DNA from: Candidatus Roizmanbacteria bacterium CG_4_9_14_0_2_um_filter_39_13
GTDB taxonomy: Bacteria > Patescibacteriota > Microgenomatia > UBA1406 > GWC2-37-13
Length of the DNA stretch: 8,863 nucleotides
Reading direction: 5' to 3'
Assembly: GCA_002788865.1 (NCBI GenBank)
Contig: PFSC01000161.1
Location: 1-8,863, forward strand
How positions within the stretch are numbered: position 1 is the stretch's first letter; every line of letters begins with the position of its first letter. The position numbers and the translations under genes were made by a program. The notes below the pieces were generated by a model. That model was not told the DNA's origin and ran no database searches. It worked only from the letters and a program-made list of their open reading frames with translations. Shown piece after piece: positions 7,265 to 8,863 of this stretch.

Positions 7265-7288
7265 GTGCATTATTCGTCTGCTAATTAT

Positions 7289-8332
7289 ATGGATGACCAA
7301 TCGGCTTTATCGGAGATTACAAAGCTAAAGGAGAAATTGCAATCAGTGCAGTTGCCTGCTAACCTGCAACAAAAGGCTCTTGAGCAAATCGAAAGAATTA
7401 ATTTGTCTCTCAAATATGGAGGCAATCTTTCTCACCTTGATGTCATCGAAAAATACATCGATTGGATCGTTTCACTCCCTTGGTTTACTGAGACCAAAGA
7501 TGTCATAGATATTGTTGCAACAAAACAAATTCTTGACAAAAATCATTTCGGACTTGAACGAATCAAACAAAAAATCCTTGAATACTTGTCGATCTATAAA
7601 CTTCAAAAGGATAAATTGGGATCAAATGCAATTCACACTCGTCCACTTTTTTTTGTTGGACTTGCAGGTACCGGTAAAACGACGTTTGCGATTTCGCTTG
7701 CAGAAAGTTTGGGTAGGAAATTTATGCGAATTCCGTTTGGAGGATTGGCATCAGCTCGAGACCTGCGTGGACAATCAAAAACCTCTCCGGAATCTGAGCC
7801 AGGAAAAATCATACAAGCACTTCGAGAGGTCAAAGTAAAAAATCCAGTGATTCTTCTTGATGAACTCGACCGAATCACTCCAGATGCACGCGCAGAGGTG
7901 ATGGGCGTACTTCTTGAGCTTCTTGACCCAAATCAAAATATGCATTTTGTGGACTACTTTCTTGATTATCCTTTTAGCCTCGAAAACGTATTATTTGTCG
8001 CAACGGCAAATAATACCAACAATATCGCTCCTCCCGTGCTTGATCGTCTTGAAGTTGTTCAAATGCCCTCGTATACCGATGAGGAGAAAATTGAAATTGG
8101 CAAAAACTATATTTTTCCAAAGTATTTGAAAGCGACTGGAGTAGAACCAACTCAGCTCACGATCGATGAAGCGCTGTGGCCTGAGCTTGTTCGCCCACTC
8201 GGATTTGAGCCAGGTATCCGTAGCCTTGAGAGACTCATAGAAACTATCGTGAGAAAAACTGCATATAAACTCGTTTCAGGACAAGGCAATAACTTCTATA
8301 TCAATGAAAATAATATCAAGGAGTTTAAGTAA
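7289..8332 (+). CDS. Lon-type AAA+ ATPase without protease domain
   Basis: This 347-residue protein matches the central part of Lon protease. An alpha-helical segment leads to D-W-I-V-S-L-P-W (58-65) and H-F-G-L-E (86-90), the usual entry to the Lon ATPase module. Then come Walker A G-L-A-G-T-G-K-T-T (124-132), Walker B I-L-L-D-E (188-192), the L-L-D-P-N-Q-N segment, sensor 1 A-T-A-N-N (238-242), the arginine finger L-D-R-L-E (251-255) and the sensor-2 helix G-I-R-S-L-E-R (309-315). It stops where the Ser-Lys protease domain would begin, and no protease motif is found in any frame downstream. The N-terminal substrate-binding domain is also missing. Where Lon has the pore-loop R-T-Y-x-G, this protein has K-T-S-P-E-S (164-169), so the aromatic pore residue is lost. 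ATP hydrolysis looks intact. Its role may be a chaperone, remodelling factor or partner of a separate protease. The ATG at 7289 is preferred to a GTG at 7265. The gene diverges from groES. Confidence 0.85.
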   Translation: MDDQSALSEITKLKEKLQSVQLPANLQQKALEQIERINLSLKYGGNLSHLDVIEKYIDWIVSLPWFTETKDVIDIVATKQILDKNHFGLERIKQKILEYLSIYKLQKDKLGSNAIHTRPLFFVGLAGTGKTTFAISLAESLGRKFMRIPFGGLASARDLRGQSKTSPESEPGKIIQALREVKVKNPVILLDELDRITPDARAEVMGVLLELLDPNQNMHFVDYFLDYPFSLENVLFVATANNTNNIAPPVLDRLEVVQMPSYTDEEKIEIGKNYIFPKYLKATGVEPTQLTIDEALWPELVRPLGFEPGIRSLERLIETIVRKTAYKLVSGQGNNFYINENNIKEFK

Positions 8333-8424
8333 CTATATTATTGACGGCTTAATAGACATTCAGTGTTGGTAAATATACTTCTTTAGATTAGTACTACAAT
8401 CAAAACACTGATCTATAGTTCCCG

Positions 8425-8440
8425 ACAGTGAGTATACTGT
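8425..8440. other. Dyad symmetry upstream of the transposase remnant
   Basis: ACAGT (8425-8429) and ACTGT (8436-8440) flank a centre containing the perfect palindrome AGTATACT (8431-8438). It ends 8 bases before the transposase ATG. It could be an operator, an element end or chance. Nothing else clear is seen between 8333 and 8448 apart from CAGTGTT (8361-8367) facing AACACTG (8404-8410). Confidence 0.3.
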
Positions 8441-8448
8441 GCTGTATT

Positions 8449-8813
8449 ATGAAAAAAACATCACCGGCTCTGTCCGTATTGTGGAGGGGAGAATATCATT
8501 CATTGGGGATATGAAACTACCCACGAGCTTACGCTCGGGGTTTCTTATCAATCAAACAGCGTAGCTGTTTGCCCCGCAACTATCGAAGCGGGGAGCGCCT
8601 CCATCCCACGAGCTTACGCATCGGGGATTTAATAGCGCTGTTAAAAATGGTCATCAAAGATACAGATGTGGGAAGTGTCATAGAACACATGAAATCACAA
8701 TACGAACAGATATCGTTCATGAGAAATATTTTGTATATTTCAAACGGTGGATAACCACCAACGTGCCGCTTTCTATTTTGAAGGAAGCTCATTCCATTGT
8801 GCTCCTGTTGTGA
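8449..8813 (+). pseudogene. Disrupted zinc-ribbon transposase, N-terminal part
   Basis: Two pieces in different frames together make an N-terminal zinc ribbon of the kind found in IS1, IS1595 and related DDE transposases. The first piece (8453-8515) reads KKHHRLCPYCGGENIIHWGYE, giving the first C-x-x-C pair. The second (8646-8813) reads NGHQRYRCGKCHRTH, giving the second C-x-x-C pair, and continues as YFVYFKRWITTNVPLSILKEA until a TGA at 8811. Three lesions are visible. The ATG at 8449 is one base out of frame with the first piece across an A7 tract, and six A residues would restore it. A 130-bp hairpin-rich segment (8516-8645) separates the two halves of the ribbon. The third lesion is the stop at 8811. 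No DDE catalytic core lies within the window, so the family cannot be fixed; the G-H-Q-R-Y-x-C motif recalls IS1 InsA. As it stands the gene cannot encode a working transposase. Confidence 0.6.
8516..8645. repeat. Hairpin-rich small repeat element inserted in the transposase gene
   Basis: This segment interrupts the zinc-ribbon coding sequence and is packed with inverted repeats. A hairpin at 8520-8540 has arms CCC-A-CGAGC and GCTCG-GGG around TTAC. A perfect 7-bp hairpin AAACAGC-GTA-GCTGTTT lies at 8554-8570. CCCCGC (8572-8577) pairs with GCGGGG (8588-8593). The fourth, at 8605-8626, is a near-exact direct copy of the first, differing by one inserted A at 8620. The ends lie in A-rich sequence (GAAA on the left, TTAAAAAT on the right), so a short target duplication cannot be resolved. 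It has no convincing coding capacity. It resembles REP- or MITE-type non-autonomous repeats moved by an enzyme encoded elsewhere; the class is an inference. Confidence 0.6.
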
Positions 8814-8863
8814 GTATCCATCGTATGGCTTCAAATATCTGACGGTCATCTTTACGAGGTCTT

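Noticed and set aside
8361..8410. Terminator after the Lon-type gene formed by CAGTGTT and AACACTG
   Set aside because: The arms are only 7 bp, about 36 bases apart, and are not followed by a T-run.
8333..8448. Protease domain of Lon continuing in another frame
   Set aside because: Translation in the three forward frames gives early stops and no Ser-Lys protease motifs, so this is not a simple frameshift of a full-length Lon.
8520..8626. CRISPR-like repeats
   Set aside because: There are only two copies, each a hairpin with an indel, and no regular array or cas gene is present.
8569..8849. Open frames on both strands at 8569-8754 (+) and 8580-8849 (-)
   Set aside because: They run across the hairpin element and the transposase remnant in other frames and show no recognisable protein motif. 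The zinc-ribbon reading explains the region better.

Overview
The window looks like a bacterial chromosome segment with moderate to low GC. The gene content (a SipW-type signal peptidase next to its likely substrate, GH130-type glycosidase proteins, groES-groEL, a stand-alone Lon-type ATPase) and the near absence of Shine-Dalgarno sequences suggest a Candidate Phyla Radiation / Patescibacteria genome, perhaps Microgenomates-like. That placement is an inference from gene style; there is no rRNA or other marker here to prove it. The standard stop codons, including TGA, appear to be in use.

Layout. (1) 1-1348, plus strand: an envelope/secretion cluster. It holds the last codons of a membrane protein (possibly another signal peptidase), a secreted TasA/camelysin-like protein, its probable SipW-type (S26B) signal peptidase, and a 52-residue membrane peptide. 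The secreted protein and the peptidase are each split by one apparent single-base loss. (2) 1299-4993, minus strand: two translationally coupled two-propeller proteins of the GH130 glycoside phosphorylase/mannosidase family. Their C-terminal halves keep most family motifs and their N-terminal halves are partly or heavily degenerate. (3) 5078-7192, minus strand: groES-groEL behind a consensus sigma70-type promoter, closed by a textbook intrinsic terminator. GroES carries an unusual four-cysteine insertion in its roof loop. (4) 7289-8332, plus strand: a Lon-type AAA+ ATPase with no protease domain, diverging from groES across an intergenic region under 100 bp. (5) 8333-8863: decayed mobile DNA. 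A zinc-ribbon transposase gene is broken by a frame change in an A7 tract and by a 130-bp hairpin-rich insert lying inside the zinc ribbon.

How the genes may work together. The peptidase probably processes the adjacent secreted protein. The two GH130 proteins lack visible signal peptides and are probably cytoplasmic enzymes of mannoside (or related glycan) turnover. The Lon-type ATPase sits next to the chaperonin operon, which suggests a protein quality-control role, but it lacks both the protease and the aromatic pore-loop residue expected for threading a substrate. The most interesting points are this ATPase, the Cys-rich GroES loop, the paired frameshifts in the secretion genes and the hairpin element nested in the transposase.
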